Shown: one piece after another, positions 36,601 to 47,897 of the stretch
Layout of the letters: every line of letters begins with the position of its first letter
How positions within the stretch are numbered: the first letter of the stretch is position 1
Origin: Gremmenia infestans
Taxonomy: Eukaryota > Ascomycota > Leotiomycetes > Helotiales > Hamatocanthoscyphaceae
Length of the DNA stretch: 64,000 nt
NCBI GenBank assembly: GCA_032629725.1
Contig: JAFEVB010000012.1
Location: 806,001-870,000, forward strand
Reading direction: 5' to 3'
Position numbers and translations under genes: made by a program
The notes under the pieces: model-generated
The model's input: only the letters and a program-made list of their open reading frames with translations
Databases searched by the model: none
Told to the model about the DNA's origin: nothing

Positions 36601-38518
36601 ATAGGAAGAGCAATGCGCATCGGGTTCCCGGCCTAGATAACTCGCAGTTTCATCCACAACCACGTGTGCGTTTGAGCCTCCGAAACCGAAGCTGTTTACA
36701 CTTGCTCGCCGATATGGAACGTCGGGCCATGGGATAGTTGCCTTTGAGGGACGCACTCGCAGATTTTCAAAGTCAACTAGAAGTTGATGTTAGAGAGATC
36801 CCAAAGCGGGATGTTGGGATAGTTTCATGCCGGGGATTTGGAACCTACTTTTGGGATTTGGATCATCGAAGGTGGGGTTTCCTGGTATTATTCCTTTCTC
36901 AAGAGCAAGGATCGTCTTCAGCAGTCCTGAAATTCCAGCAGAAGGTTCTGAATGCCCGATATTACTCTTGATCTAAACTGAAGTCAGCAGAGAAGATAAT
37001 TTTTGCTTTCTAAACCTTAAACTTACCGATCCAATTCTCAGTGGGTCGTCTTTAGGTCTTGTGGCTGCGAATACGGATGCGGCTCCATTAAGCTCAATAG
37101 GATCACCTGCTTGAGTACCTGTCCCATGACACTGCAACTTATTAACAATGTGCTTCCTGGGAAGTTCAAGAGGCGAAGGGCCTTGAAAGGGGAATTTCCA
37201 AGACAACAAGAACAAACGAGTGAATCTAAAGAAATTTCCTTACCTCAAGATAGCTGGTTATGCTGTAATCCGAAATACCTGCATTTGCATATGCCGACTG
37301 GATTGCCCTTGCCTGAGCCTCGGAGCTAGGACTCGCAATTCCAGGAGTTCTTCCGTCACTAGTTGTCGCGCTTCCACGAATCACTGCTCGTATTGGGTCA
37401 CCATCACGGATGGCATCGTCGAGGCGTTTTATGATTACAGCGTTGACTGCTTCGGCTTTGGCATAGCCATCTGCTTTTTTATCGAACGTGTGGCACCTGG
37501 AAGATAAATATGAGCGCTCCTAAATACGGTGGGGGGGCTTCTAACCTTCCTGTAAGAGAGTGCGCCGTCTTCATATTTCCGACTAGGATTAGTGTCAGCA
37601 TTTTCCGAATTCTCTTTTTATAATGTTCCGGAGACTAACTATCCATATTATGCTCAGGGCTAACAACGAAGAGTATTAGTCACTTTGAAAAAGTTGAGAT
37701 CTTGAGGGGTCAAAGCATACCTGAGAAAAAGATTCGCTCCGGCAACGATTGCGGTAGTAACTTCGCGAGTTTGAAGATAACGACTAGCAATGTCAATTCC
37801 TTGAAGCGTTCCCGAGCATGCGGTATCTAGTGTAACACTAATTTCCCCAGAAAGTCAGTATTACCATCAAAGCGTACGTAGCTGTTTTCCACGCACCTTG
37901 GGCCCTTGATGTTAAGGAAATGACTAATCCTGTTGCTTAAGATAGCACGACCGAGACCCACGAGGGTCCCCGGTGGTCGATCCTCGGGATCTCGACCAAG
38001 CATATCCCCATAATCTAGCAGATCGCTTGTTAGCATATGTGCATTGTAAACACAGGATCCAACATACCACAAGTAAAGGAAGCAACAAAGCAAGCAACAG
38101 CAGCTCCGTCCAATGACTCCAGTGTAATCCCTGCATTCTCCAGTCCCTCATATACAACTTCCAGTAGTTGCCTCTGCTGCGGATCCATTGCAATTGCATC
38201 CTCTCTCGAGATGTTAAAGAACGGCGCATCGAATTCCTGTGGATCGATGTTCTCAAGATACATCCCCCCGGGAGAACGCATTGTGTTGGGTTTAGGTGAG
38301 CCCACGTAATGGGTATCGAGATTGAAGCGCGAGGAAGGTGTGGTGTTGCTGGCTATTCCGCCACGCTCGAGGAATTCCCAGAGACTGGAGGGAGAGTTGC
38401 TCTTGCCTGGAAGTCGACATGACATTCCAATGACGGCAAGAGGGGCTTGGGTATGGCTTTGGCTGTCTGATGAGGGGCCATTGCTGACTGGCTGTGAGTG
38501 ATCTTTCACTACTGTCAT
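30667..38518 (-). CDS. Highly reducing type I polyketide synthase (KS-AT-DH-(cMT remnant)-ER-KR-ACP)
   Basis: Roughly 2,400 aa in at least twelve exons; the junctions I checked are in phase (for example 38068/38014, 37897/37837, 31575/31527). In order: KS, residues ~30-430, with active-site DTACSGT, histidine in CHGTGTQAGDP and KSNIGHSE; AT ~560-890 with FTGQGAQWPRMG and nucleophile GHSSGE; DH ~950-1240 with WLRDHGMGPD and the second half LDACIQAF; a methyltransferase-like region ~1300-1450 lacking the canonical SAM glycine motif; ER ~1690-2000 with HAAAGGVGIACIYLAKYIGA; KR ~2030-2200 with GGLKGICGS and SSMSGIVGQKAQANYSAAN; ACP ~2330-2400 with phosphopantetheine site YGVDSLSAVE. Every catalytic residue needed for full reduction is visible, so a saturated or partly reduced, non-methylated chain is expected. 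There is no thioesterase or release domain. An alternative ATG at 38542 would add eight residues. The product is unknown. Confidence 0.93.
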
Positions 38519-39263
38519 AATTGGAAATTGCTTCTGCTCCAATTATGGGAGTTATTTCTTCTTCTTTACTTTTCAACGCTCTGGAGGAAGTGAAATGTTG
38601 ATAGGTGGGAGAAAGTTGCACTACTATCGTTGGAACTTTCTTTACTCAAGATCATGGCATTCTTATGCATATTCACAATATCCCATACATACCCTTATCG
38701 ATCAGCCACGAGTCTGGCCCTATGCAGCCAGTATCTGAATTTTAGCCGGTGGGTAGGTGTACCTGGCAGGAAGTCTGGGGGCCCAGATTATAGAGTACCA
38801 TTCGGGGACCCTATGCCAGGCACATCATGCGTCTCTTCAATATATAAGCTCATCCATGCACGTCTGGTCAATATTTAGGGGTCTGTATATGCATCTATTC
38901 AATAGGTACATGCGTCTGTTCAATATCTAGATAACAACTGCATTCTGCAAATCATGGTATCCAATCATTGGTATGAAAGATATCCATGCAAAGTAGAACT
39001 AGTTTGAAAAGTAAGATAGGCTAAAATAATACATTTTTGGTCTTTCAGACGGATCATTTCTTATCTTGCTGTTATAACTCTTTAGTCAACTTTTTGTCTC
39101 AGAAGAAGTATATTTTGCTTCCATTTCTATCTACTTATTCTGACGAATTCAAAAGCTCCCCCAGTTCATAATTTCAAGTTTACCAAAGCACTCTCTCCAT
39201 ATAAAGATACTTTTTGATTTTCATTGCTTTATATCAAGGACGAAAATACGTGCGATTGCAAAG
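38519..39263. promoter_or_regulatory. Shared divergent promoter of PKS and hydrolase, with four repeated motifs
   Basis: 745 bp separate the PKS start from the hydrolase start, a bidirectional promoter layout that suggests co-regulation. Four related copies of a ~17-bp motif (consensus atgcgtctsttcaatat) lie at 38827-38843, 38856-38874, 38889-38904 and 38910-38926, all in the same orientation. They may be sites for a regulator or the remains of a small tandem repeat. The hydrolase-side 200 bases are AT/CT-rich. Confidence 0.5.
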
Positions 39264-40284
39264 ATGGCAACATCACGCGAAGAAGTAGAGTTCAAGACAC
39301 TTGATGGACTTACGTTGAGAGGGGTGTTGTTTCCCGCAAAGAAGCACAGCCCTGCCGTGATTTTGGCTCCTGGTGTAAGTCACCTCCATGTTGCCCTAAG
39401 CTTTTCTAGATACTCCGCTGTGTCTTGGAGATGTACTGTCCGAGTCTACTAACACCTTCAAGCTGAATTGTCCAAAGGAACTGCTACTTCCCGACCTAGC
39501 AGAGATTTTCCAACGGGCAGGAATAACCTCTCTGATCTACGACAGTCGATGCGTGGGCCAAAGCGACGGAAGTCCTCGCAATGAGACCGATCCCTTCAAG
39601 CAGCTTGAAGACCACATGGACGCTCTGAGCTATATGAGAACACTGGACATCGTGGACCCGAACCGTATCGGATACTGGGGCATGTCGAGTTCAGGAACCA
39701 CGGTAGCCTGTGCGGCTGCTCTTGACCCTCGAGCCAAATTCAGCATCATCGTCTGCCCACGCATCAGCTTCACGCCACCAAAACGACTGCAAGGTATCCT
39801 GCTAAAGTGTATTCGGGACCGCGAGTCTCAGCTCAGAGGCAACGCACCGGCAACTGTCATCCTGGCATCGTCCAAGGGGGACTCTCTAGCCGACGACCTG
39901 ACCGTGGCGGGAGCAGCGCAGGCCTCCAAATGGATGGCGAATCTTGTGGATAAAGGCTGGGGTCATATGAACCGCAGTACGATACAGTCGTATTATAAAA
40001 ACGTCATATGGCAGCCGAGGCCGATCTTGAAGCTAGCTCCTTCGGCGCCGCCGTTGATGATGCTCACGCCTGAGCAGGACGAAATAGCGCCTACGGCAGA
40101 CCAACTCGCTTTCTACGATGAATTGATAGGGCCTAAACGACTTTATGTTGCCCCTGGTAAAGGTCATTTGGATATTCTGACAGATGAAGATGCGCCAATT
40201 TTGATGAAAATGCAGGTGGATTTCATTTACAAGGTTTTGGACGGAACCTTGGATGATGATGAGGATGATGAAGAGGACTATTAG
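39264..40284 (+). CDS. Alpha/beta hydrolase of polyketide-transferase type
   Basis: Two exons (39264-39374 and 39463-40284; intron with TACTAAC branch site) encode 310 aa. The fold shows AVILAPG near residue 30, the family segment LNCPKELLLPDLAE, oxyanion/loop region IYDSRCVGQSDG, nucleophile elbow GYWGMSSSGTT (Ser), acid TPEQDEIAP and catalytic histidine GKGHLDIL, then an acidic tail (DDDEDDEEDY). Family knowledge: such dienelactone-hydrolase-like enzymes are found beside reducing PKSs and can release or transfer the polyketide chain (the fumagillin-pathway transferase is an example). The gene is divergent from the PKS across 745 bp, and the PKS lacks its own release domain, so a partnership is likely; it is inferred. 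A plain esterase role is the alternative. The micro-features of the exon join are phase 0. Confidence 0.85.
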
Positions 40285-40590
40285 GCTGGCCTATGGTCTT
40301 GGTTTTGAGACAGCTTGAATTCCTTATATGGTTTGGCAATTTTAGTACAACTGGCAACAAAGAAGAGGATAGATGATAACATTGGAAAGTTCCACGGTGC
40401 TGATTTCGCCACAACTTAGAATACTCTGCTGGTTAAACAAGTGAAGACCTGCACCCTAGTGCAAATATGATATTATAGTTGTTTTACTCTACTTTCCACT
40501 ATTTTCCTCCCTTGCAAATGATATGAAAGCAGATTATAAAAAGGTATTACCTAAAACAAAAGTCAAGTCTCTTAAGCTAAGCTAAACTCA

Positions 40591-40805
40591 CCCTTAATAA
40601 AGAGCATTTGTGGGTCAAATCCCCATAATACGTAGAAATCTATAGAACTCAATGGCTACAACCCTTGTGAATGGCCCACTATTCGTGGCGAAGGGTACTT
40701 GTAGAGTCCCTATATGGTCCTACTAAACCCTGGCTGTATTAATATCATTGGCTTAGCCCCCTTGTATTTACGGTAGAGAAACTCACAAATGCTCTTTATT
40801 TAGGG
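40591..40805. mobile_element. MITE-like element with terminal inverted repeats
   Basis: The left end cccttaataaagagcattt (40591 on) and the reverse complement of the right end (40782-40806) match at about 22 of 24 positions, enclosing ~215 bp with no coding capacity. Size and structure fit a miniature inverted-repeat transposable element. A clear target-site duplication was not identified. Confidence 0.6.
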
Positions 40806-41249
40806 GGGTGGGGGGTAGGACTTATCAATGGTTATACTAGGTTGAGAGAGGTTGATAAGCTAACGGAAACCCGACAGCCTAATAGCAATTCCGATTGGAT
40901 GGGATAACTCACTAGCGTCTATTATTCACCCCCAAAGAATCTCGGTCTTTGAACTACCGCTATTGGATAAGGTAATAGCAAGGTTACTAACGATCAAAGC
41001 ATGGCTAGACGCGGGGAAATATCTTGCGGGAGCGGGAGCACCAGGCGGGCGCTACCGTAACTCTAGAACTCTCGCGGTTCGAGTACTCCGTAGATTACAG
41101 TGTATGATTCTTATAAGACTTATTATTCTGCTGCAACTCTTTTGCGGTATGTAACCCAATAATCCGGAGTTCATTTGACGCTTTTCTTTCAAAGAAAGTC
41201 TAGTGAAAGTCGGAACAGGCTTTCGGAAAGCCACGATTTACTGGATTAG

Positions 41250-41530
41250 GCAACCGCGTCGTATATAGAAGATGCGGATTGGGCATTCCGGGGAAGACTT
41301 CTTCGATCTAGCTAGCACGGTACGGAGTGATAAAGCGACATCCTGCGCCTTCTTTCAGCTTGCCCCTCAGATGCTTGATTTGGAAGATCATTTCCTCAAG
41401 TGAAATTGTACTTCTCGGCTGTATGCAGTTAGGTCCCTGAAAATACAACACAGTCACCTCCAAGCCGCCTTGCAAGAAGCCATTGTTGTGAATGAGGCAC
41501 GGAATAGCCAGGGGAGTTTTTGATCGCGTC
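41250..41530 (-). pseudogene. Unrecognised degraded coding frame
   Basis: One minus frame reads ~65 codons without a stop (for example GGLEVTVLYFQGPNCIQPRS and GKLKEGAGCRFITPYRAS). After a single TAG it goes on with coding-like sequence (IEEVFPGMPNPHLLYT). There is no ATG, family or splice model. It may be a gene relic or chance. Confidence 0.25.
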
Positions 41531-44398
41531 CTTTATTTGGCAGTCTGAAGCGATGGACAGGGCGAGACTTTCTTGCATGCACATTTATCGTTTTCGCTCC
41601 AAGGAATCGAGGCTAAAAGAAGCAACACGCACATTCTTCGAAGACCAAATTTGGCATTCTTGAGCTGCACATTGTCCCAATTTGCATACTTTGTACTTTG
41701 GGACTTTCGTTGCAACCCTTTGCATATCTGGGCTTAACATACGATGGTATGATGCGTGAACCGTGCCATGGTACGAACCTAGTCGTTGCACTTTTGATCG
41801 AGAAGATCTCGGGTATTACTGCTTTGCAAAAACCAGATACTGCTTGTAGTCATGCAGGTGCGATGAAGTGTGTGTCTGCGCGTGGCAATGGTAGTTGACC
41901 TCTTTCGTTGTCACCCGCCCCTAACTCAGCCCTGGTTCTATTACTGTCCTTTACCTGCTACATCAGATAAAATCAGTTTGCAATCCGGACGCCTCATTAG
42001 CTTGGATGGGTGTGAAGAGGAGCACGAGGAGCATTTCAAGTGCGATCAGGGCCCAAGATCCTGACGTCGGGACCCGGGTGTCGAGCGTCATTCTGTATGC
42101 GTACAGACTGTAATCTATTGACGAGAGTCAACCGGTGTCGGGCGTGCGGAATGCAGGTAGAGCAGTGTTGTTACTATTCGGACTTTGTTCTGACTGAGAG
42201 AAATATGCCTGCTCTAGTACGAATTGGTAGGCCGCTGCGCCGTCTAATTGCTTTCATCTTCAGAGTCAACATACATTCGGAATGCTCGATGCAAAGCAAC
42301 GGCATCACACGCTTATTGATTGTAGTGACTGGAGCAGTCTTGTATATGCAGAGGTTTGCCCGGGAAAGACTTATGTCACTCATAATATTCCGTCCGAGTG
42401 ACATAACGAGATATTAATGCTAGCGTATCATCGAGAAATCCGAGCTTAGGGGGATATCGATGATCGCCGAGGAGATTCGGCCGTTTCCGAGTACACTCGT
42501 ATGTAAATTAAATAGGCTCGGATTTCGCTCCAAGGTTGACTAAGTTCAAGTCAATCTCAAATCATACTTGAACTTGAACGTGGTAAGTCCAAATAACTTG
42601 GGAGTTTCAGGGCCTATACACGTGATATAAAAGTAAGGGGACTATTAAAGGGGCGGACGAATGTAGGAAGTCGCATGCAGCTTCTTAGTTATCAATAGAC
42701 ATAAAAGAATATTCCTTCTCCTCTTCATTCTAGGGCATCTACTCCGAGAATGGTTTACCAGCCCTCAATCTCCTTGCAAATGGTATTAGATAGAGCCTCT
42801 CGAATGAGAGCAATTCGGTCTGGTTTAACCGAAAGACTATAGTACTCCACCGTATGTTAACATTATACTCTACGCATAAGGAACACTTATGATAAATAGC
42901 CTACTAAGCTTCTATGAGAACGAGAATACTAAACTAACAAGGGAAGAGGGTCAGAGGCAAGGACGCTTCTTATACTAAGTATTTCATACACCTAGGCTGA
43001 CTAGTCTATCAGTGTGATTCGTACCTATGTGAATAGCCGCTTAATGTTCTATGTATGGTATGAACAGGGGGACATATCTTGTAGTTCATACACGTGATGT
43101 CTCTGGCTTGTAGCACTAGTTATAAATCTAAGCTAAAAATAGAAAAGTGAGGCTAGATACAAACAAGGCTTAAATCCAACACTTGAATTTGAAAGTATTC
43201 ATTAGTAAGTCCGTTTATTCTTCAAACTCGAGTCGATGTAGCCTTGAACTAGAACTCAATATGTAATAGCAAAATCCGTCAATATAGCTTCAAATTTGAC
43301 TTGGACACTACACTTTTGCGCACCCACTATCTATCTCGAAGCTCCAGTCACTAACATCCTAAATCAAGTAAGACATTACCCTTGAGTCTCTCTCTGCCTT
43401 TCCTTTACTAGACCTAGTATATATTCTTTCTAGACAGTGAATAATAGATAGAATAGCAGTTCACCGAGAACATTCCTAGAGCCAAACAGCCAAAGAGAAA
43501 AGGCAAAACATCTCATTCATTGGTCCCCACACCCTCTGCAACAGACACTCGAAATAACCATAGCAGATCATTCATCTCACTTCTTCGCCCACATACGTAC
43601 TTATTATATAATATGCCTAGCTTCCACTTGCTTGCTTCAAGCAACCAACCCCGATTAATCAATCATCAAACCACGCAAGCTTCAACTCCAATCCTCCCTA
43701 TAGTGTTATACAGCCTTCTTTCTCCTATCCTTAAAAGGTCACCATATACCTCCCTACATGAAGAAGCTTCTATCGCGGTGAATAGATAGATGAATAGAAA
43801 AGCAGCACCGATTTGATGTCCTAGGTGGGTACTAAAAGTCAATAAACAAGTGCCGCTTTCTATATGCAGCAAGCATAACACAATAAAGAGGGGGGCTTTT
43901 TGGGCTTATAAGTGGCAAACTATTTTGACCGAAGGCCGTAAAACACTATGCGTTGGTAGTTGATTAAAGCAAGGAACAATGATTGCACTTGCGTATAAAG
44001 CGGAATACCTGTCGAAACAAAAGAGGCCTCGAGAAACATTGAAAAGGTAAATCTCATGAATTTATATTTTTGTGCACATAGCAGCAAGCAGTGCAATCTT
44101 TCTATCTTCCTGCTTAAAAGAAGTCAAAGTCCAAGTGAGTCCAGTCGCATCCAGCGAAATGGCCGTCATCCAACGAATGAACATGAGAACACCGGCCCCA
44201 TGCAAATCGAATCAAATCTGTACATTTAACAACAATGTGACTTTGCTTGGTGATCGTCGAAGTGAATCCGCACATAAAAAATCCCATCCGTAACGCCAAG
44301 TTTTGTTCCCCGTAAATAATCTCGTTTCATACACCAGTGGCCCATCAAAAGTTACAATGCAAGCGAATCATCTCTATCAAGAATTAGCTTGTACTCGT

Positions 44399-47300
44399 TT
44401 AAGTCAGACCGGAGTAACGTACCCGTCCACGTCGCCCATTGACTTGCTGCTCTTGCTGCACGCCATATCCCATCCCTTGCATGCCCATGCCGGCGTATCC
44501 ATACGCACCAATGCCCATTCCCATATTCGCGAATCCGGGAGGCGCGAATGGACTTTGATTCAACATCGGACCCGGGCTTGGTTGCTGAATAGGGCTTGCG
44601 TTCTGAAGTCCCTGATTGCGATAATGCTCTGGGGTAGGACTGGCATTATTGTATCCAAATCCAGATTGCATGTTTGGATAGAAGTTATTCATCGGAGGAG
44701 CTGCCCGAGAGAGGTAGTTTTGCTGGTACTGCTGAAGGGTGGCTGGAGTGAACACGTTTGATGCGTTCAACATGGGTGTACCATATGCTGGGTATGCAAG
44801 GTTCGAGTCCATGCTGTCAGTCCGTTGCATGCCCATGTTAGGATCGAATTGCTGTTGCTGTATTGGATAAAATTGACCGTTGAATTGCGGGGGCGCCATG
44901 TGGCCGTTCACTTGACTGTGTTGGGAACCTGGTCTCTGTCGCTCAACTGAATGGCTATTCGTAGCGTGGTCGCGGCTCGGCCCAACACTACCATTCCGGG
45001 TTGAGAGTCCAACTTCATCCATCAGTCGCTTATATCCTTGGGCTGGTTGAGCCTTGATCTTCAACAGGACGGTTCTAACACTGTCCACAACTTGGGGTCT
45101 GATGGCCTCATCGAAGAAAGGAGTCGTCAAAACCTTGAAGATAAGAGTAGCACCACAAGCATGATCAGAAAGAATGGCCTCGAGGGTCTCCTGATCATGA
45201 GAAAAGAACAAAGCTTGGTAGATGGCATCGCGTGCATTTGGCTCAGCCTTTTGGTTGATGACCTTGAGAACAGTGAGATAGGCAACCTTGTGAGTGCAGA
45301 GATGGACAAGGTGTGGCACCAGCTGGGGTGCAAGAACAGTTCGACGTTGTGGGAATGTGCAGGTATCGAGGAACCAAGTCAAAAGGAGAGCCCCGTTTGC
45401 GTTGGTAGCCAGCTGAACACTGTGGAGTGCAATAGCAGCAGCAAGCATTCGTTGCTGGTCCTTAGTGGAATGGTGGCTTTCAAGACAAGCTCTCATAGCT
45501 CTGGCGCCATACCGGCCCTCGGCAATCTTCCACATCTGACTAAGCATTGCTTCGAAGATGAAGTCGTTATATGGGGATCCAAACTTCAAGCAGCACTGGA
45601 GAACGTAGTTTCCATACTGGTCGAGAAACAAGGGAACAGTGTATGGCTGGAGGTTTGCGCAGATCATATTCATCTGCTTTGGGGTCTTGCAGACATCGAT
45701 GACCTTCTGTGCAGCCCATGTACCGTTCTTGTGAATACCAATCTCGGCCATATGTGGGGAAATCTCCTCCAACATAGCATCCCGCATTTCATCATTGCAG
45801 TGTTCAAAGAGCTTCTGCACTACAGTGTTTCCAAGGTAATCTGGTGAAAGCTCAGCAATTTCAGGAAGCATGTCAGCAGCGAAGCCTTCTATTTCGGCAG
45901 TGGACCAGCTTTGATTGTCAATACGCTTTCGAATGTCCCGAAGCTTGGGTGCATCGTGGACTCGATTGGGAGACGGATCTGGGATGGGTGGAATTTCGGA
46001 CTCGAAGTTGTCGTACTTGATGGCCGAATCAAGACTCTTGGTAATCTTGGCCTTGTCATCCGGAGTAGCCCCAAATTCCCCAACAATATCAAGAATATCG
46101 GATTTCATGTCTCGAAGAGCCGGCATGGCCAAAGGTGCAGTCCCTGGTCGTGAAATAAGACCTGGAGTAAGACTAGCATCCGCACCATTAGCTGCGTTGT
46201 CTCCTTTCATGAATGGATCCGGACTTGGCGAAGGGAAAGCTCCGTCGTGACCTGGCGTGCCAGATGGGGAGGGTGGTTTGGCAAAGTTGATTCTGACTGG
46301 TCCAGCTCCGGGAAATATCTCCTTGCCATTCATCATAGTCTTAGCAGAAATGGCGCTTTCCAGGCGCTCAAAGTTGACGAATCCGCAGTTTTTGTGTGTC
46401 AATACGCGAGCAGAAATGATGGGACCGTGCGACTTGAACATCTCCATGAGAGTCGAGACAGTCGTGGAAGACGGAATACTTCCAAGCCACAAAGCTCTGG
46501 TTGGACCTTCGAGATTATCGTCTGGGTTGAGATGAGCGTCGCTACGGCTGTTTGAACGACCCAGGGTCATGGATGCCACAGACTCTGAAAGTCCTTCGTA
46601 CTCGTGTGATTCTGATAGACCAAGATCAGATGCATTGATGCTGTTGTCTAGTCGAGAAGTCGAAGGGTAGTAGTTTCGAAGTAATCTAGTAGTTGGGGAC
46701 TCCAAAACGCCCGCAGTCCTAGCTCTTGGTCTGTTTGATGAAGCCTGGTTGGCGAAAGCTTGAACTGCAAGGTTGTGCTGTGCGATTGCAGCAGTCGTGG
46801 CAGCAAGCTGAATATGGAGCGCGTGTTGCTGCGATTGAAATGGAGTCATTCCCTCAGTGCTATAATCCTCGTCCTCTTCCTCCTCGTATTTCTCCTTTGC
46901 GTTCACAGAGTATGATCGAAATCGATTTGCCTTGTTGATGTCTGCCATCTGCAGGTTTGCTAAAAATGGATTTGCTAGTTGAGCTCTCGGAGGCTGAGGA
47001 GTGTCTGCTAGGCCAAGGTAATCCAAAGTTCTCATCTCATTGTCACCCGCTGCTTCTCGGGAGAATGAGGATTGAGCTGGGGAGCCTTGCCCATTTGATG
47101 ACTGACTAGCAATGCTGGCGAGTGTAGAGGTCCGCTCACGGCTGCCAGGGGCCCAATTTGAAGAAAAGACTGACATGCCAAAGGGTGAAGTGCCATTGCC
47201 GTATTGGCTTCGTTGCGGCATCGAACCGGCCCGTAATCGAGATAGGAGAGCCGCATTGTGAGAATTGGCTTGTTCAGGGTCTCCCACTAGATTTGGAGAT

Positions 47301-47897
47301 GGCGACTTGAATGGGCTCGGAGAGGGAGTGGGACGAGAGGTTTTATTCGCTACGATGGTTGGGATAGGACCCAGGCCATTGGCGGCTCCGCCAGGAGAGA
47401 AACGTGATGGGACTGTGCCTGCTCGCGCACGTCTTGTGGATTGCGGGCTGCTTTCTGAGGTTTGGGGGTGTGTGAAATCAGGAAAGTTATCAGTGGGAGA
47501 CTCAGGTATGTTTTCGCGGAGGGGAGTTGAATTGCCGCTGGTTGGAGGTCCCCAGACGTTGACTGGAAGGCCTTCCTGGGCTTGAATTTCTCTTGCTCTG
47601 CTGCAGAATTATTAGCCTTGTAGATCAAAATAATTAACAGCTCAACTCGGCGTACCTTTTGGACAGAAATCTGTTGCCAGTACCACTACCGAGCTCGTGC
47701 GATGGAGAACCAGCCCCCGATCGCGTGTTTCCTGCCATCTTGCCTGCGGATGCTAATCCAAAGGGTGATCTTACTGCACTCCCGTTGGAGGGTTCTGTAG
47801 GAGAGGTATTGGCTGTTGATGAGCCGGAGCGTGGAAGACTTGCGCTTGGTTGAGGCAAGTATCCTAGCGATAAATGTTCAGATCTCGAAGATGACAT
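44399..47897 (-). CDS. PUF (Pumilio) RNA-binding protein with RRM, Jsn1/Puf2 type
   Basis: Two exons (47897-47656 and 47600-44399, intron 55 nt) encode 1,147 aa. The first ~420 residues are Ser/Pro-rich and disordered. An RRM follows (RALWLGSIPSSTTVSTLMEM, then KNCGFVNFERLESA). Residues ~620-920 hold Pumilio repeats: YLGNTVVQKLFEHC, KNGTWAAQKVIDVC, QYGNYVLQCCLKFG, RYGARAMRACLESH, NANGALLLTWFLD and others. The C-terminus is Gln/Asn/Met/Gly-rich (IQQQQFDPN and GMGIGAYGYAGMGMQGMGYG). RRM plus PUF is the architecture of yeast Jsn1/Puf1 and Puf2, which bind mRNAs of membrane and mitochondrial proteins and affect their decay or localisation. The last residues (NGRRGRVRYSGLT) are basic. The gene is divergent from VPS72 across 2.3 kb. 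Confidence 0.93.

Larger units (their letters stand above)
40285..44398. other. Gene-poor 4.1-kb region with a MITE-like element and degraded sequence
   Basis: No intact gene. It holds the inverted-repeat element at 40591-40805 and an open but broken minus frame at about 41250-41530. The stretch from about 42400 to 43500 is AT-rich with many short direct repeats of ttgaacttga/ttcaagt type. This looks like mutated, possibly transposon-derived sequence. Confidence 0.45.

Noticed and set aside
30667..40284. Larger biosynthetic cluster including the permease and broken genes at 19.8-26 kb
   Set aside because: They are 4-10 kb away with unrelated genes between, and nothing in sequence links them to the PKS.
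40610..40630. tRNA T-arm-like gggtcaaatcccc
   Set aside because: The loop spacing is wrong, and it lies inside the MITE-like element without acceptor or anticodon stems.
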